DNA of 6,353 bases. It comes from Leptospiraceae bacterium. Lineage in GTDB: Bacteria; Spirochaetota; Leptospiria; Turneriellales; Turneriellaceae. Under the pieces are notes generated by a model, which was given only the letters and a program-made list of their open reading frames with translations, was not told the origin of the DNA and made no database searches. The stretch is taken from NCBI GenBank assembly GCA_016788945.1, contig JAEUSA010000322.1, positions 1-6,353 of the forward strand, given 5' to 3'. Shown here in pieces: positions 6,038 through 6,353 of this stretch (within the stretch, counting starts at the first letter, position 1; each line of letters starts with the position of its first letter). The position numbers and the translations under genes are program-made.

Positions 6038-6250
6038 GGGGCTGCGCGGCAGGTCGCGACAGCTGCATAAAAAGGCAATTTTTCTGCGAAAACAGATGCC
6101 CGTTTTCGCTGTGGAGGCGAAAAATCGCCGCGGATTCGTGCCAGAATGGCGCCCCGTCCAGCAAATTCGAAGAATTTGCGGGAGAATCCGCTGCGATTAG
6201 GGCAGTTGAGTTCGCAGAAAAATTGCACCAGCGACCTGCCGCGCAGCCCC
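6038..6250. repeat. Large nested inverted repeat (MITE-like or structured RNA)
   Basis: Outer arms 6038-6057 and 6231-6250 are perfect 20-base inverted copies (GGGGCTGCGCGGCAGGTCGC and its complement). After an asymmetric loop (17 versus 4 bases) the arms 6075-6090 and 6211-6226 pair perfectly over 16 bases, then 6097-6101 with 6200-6204. A third stem, 6123-6137 with 6184-6198, pairs 14 of 15. Small hairpins fill the rest: 6103-6109/6117-6123 (7 bp), 6140-6143/6147-6150 (4 bp) and 6161-6168/6172-6179 (8 bp), the last two with GAA loops. No credible reading frame uses the region. The dense nesting fits a folded RNA or a decayed non-autonomous transposon; which one is open. Confidence 0.85.
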
Positions 6251-6353
6251 CTGTGTTTCAGGGCTTCTGCAACATTAACGCTATTTTACCGGGTGAATTT
6301 TCTCTGTGTTTTTGTGCAAAAAAAGACGGAAAACTATCGCGAAAATTTAGTGT
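6251..6353. other. Non-coding remainder upstream of the inverted repeat
   Basis: A/T-rich tracts and no credible gene, terminator or RNA gene. The only structure is a hairpin reaching into the inverted repeat (CCCTG 6249-6253 with CAGGG 6259-6263). The gene before this cluster lies outside the window. Confidence 0.5.

Noticed and set aside
6200..6226. Integron attC site (GTTGAGT at 6205-6211 fits GTTRRRY)
   Set aside because: The matching RYYYAAC core is not found opposite it in the fold, and no integrase or gene cassette is in view.
5989..6228. Small open frames on both strands across the inverted repeat
   Set aside because: Compositionally odd, no ribosome site, no recognisable motif; they arise by chance in a structured non-coding region.
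6283..6319. Upstream promoter (TTGCAC with TAAAAT on the minus strand)
   Set aside because: Boxes look reasonable alone but are 25 bases apart, too far for a standard promoter.
1..6353. CRISPR array, tRNA, rRNA or transposase gene
   Set aside because: No regularly spaced direct repeats, no cloverleaf or rRNA-like sequence seen by eye, and no transposase or integrase frame.

Overview
The window holds one strand-uniform gene cluster: seven protein genes, all on the minus strand, read from about 5911 down past position 1. Gene gaps are at most 34 bases and several genes overlap or nearly touch, so the block looks like a single operon with internal control points. Base composition is moderate (roughly half G+C, judged by eye). 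The exported HEAT-repeat protein with a Lys/Pro/Ala tail, the unfamiliar exported protein, the long-chain prenyl synthase and the frequent TTG/GTG starts suggest a Gram-negative-type bacterium. A Leptospirales-like spirochaete (Turneriella/Leptonema type) is my best guess, but it is a weak inference and no marker gene is present.

Order of transcription: (1) an SPFH-domain 'virion core'-like membrane-associated protein with a Met/Gly-rich linker and a C-terminal SHOCT motif (5911-4898); (2) a trans-isoprenyl diphosphate synthase (4887-3883); (3) a small secreted HEAT-repeat protein (3848-3309); (4) a secreted protein of unknown function with six cysteines and a possible internal duplication (3305-2307); (5) a MoeB/ThiF/HesA-type adenylyltransferase (2340-1582); (6) a patatin-like phospholipase (1585-689), joined to gene 5 by an ATGA overlap; (7) an adenosine deaminase (681 to the window edge, cut off at its C-terminus). 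The genes do not form one obvious pathway. Membrane or envelope biology (SPFH, prenyl synthase, patatin, two exported proteins) is the nearest common theme.

The non-coding signals are at least as interesting as the genes. A very good intrinsic terminator (hairpin plus nine T on the minus strand) follows the HEAT gene, yet lies inside the signal-peptide codons of the next gene, which suggests attenuation. A second perfect 9-bp GC hairpin sits at the SPFH/prenyl synthase junction, again inside the first codons of the downstream gene. Upstream of the first gene is a candidate promoter with a 13-bp palindrome between its -35 and -10 boxes.

The 442 bases upstream of the first gene carry no credible gene. 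They contain a large nested inverted repeat (6038-6250): arms with 20 and 16 perfectly paired bases, a further 14-of-15 stem, and several small hairpins, flanked by a CTGTG direct repeat. It may be a non-autonomous mobile element (MITE-like) or a structured RNA/regulatory element, and is the feature most worth following up. The last 100 bases (6251-6353) show no gene.
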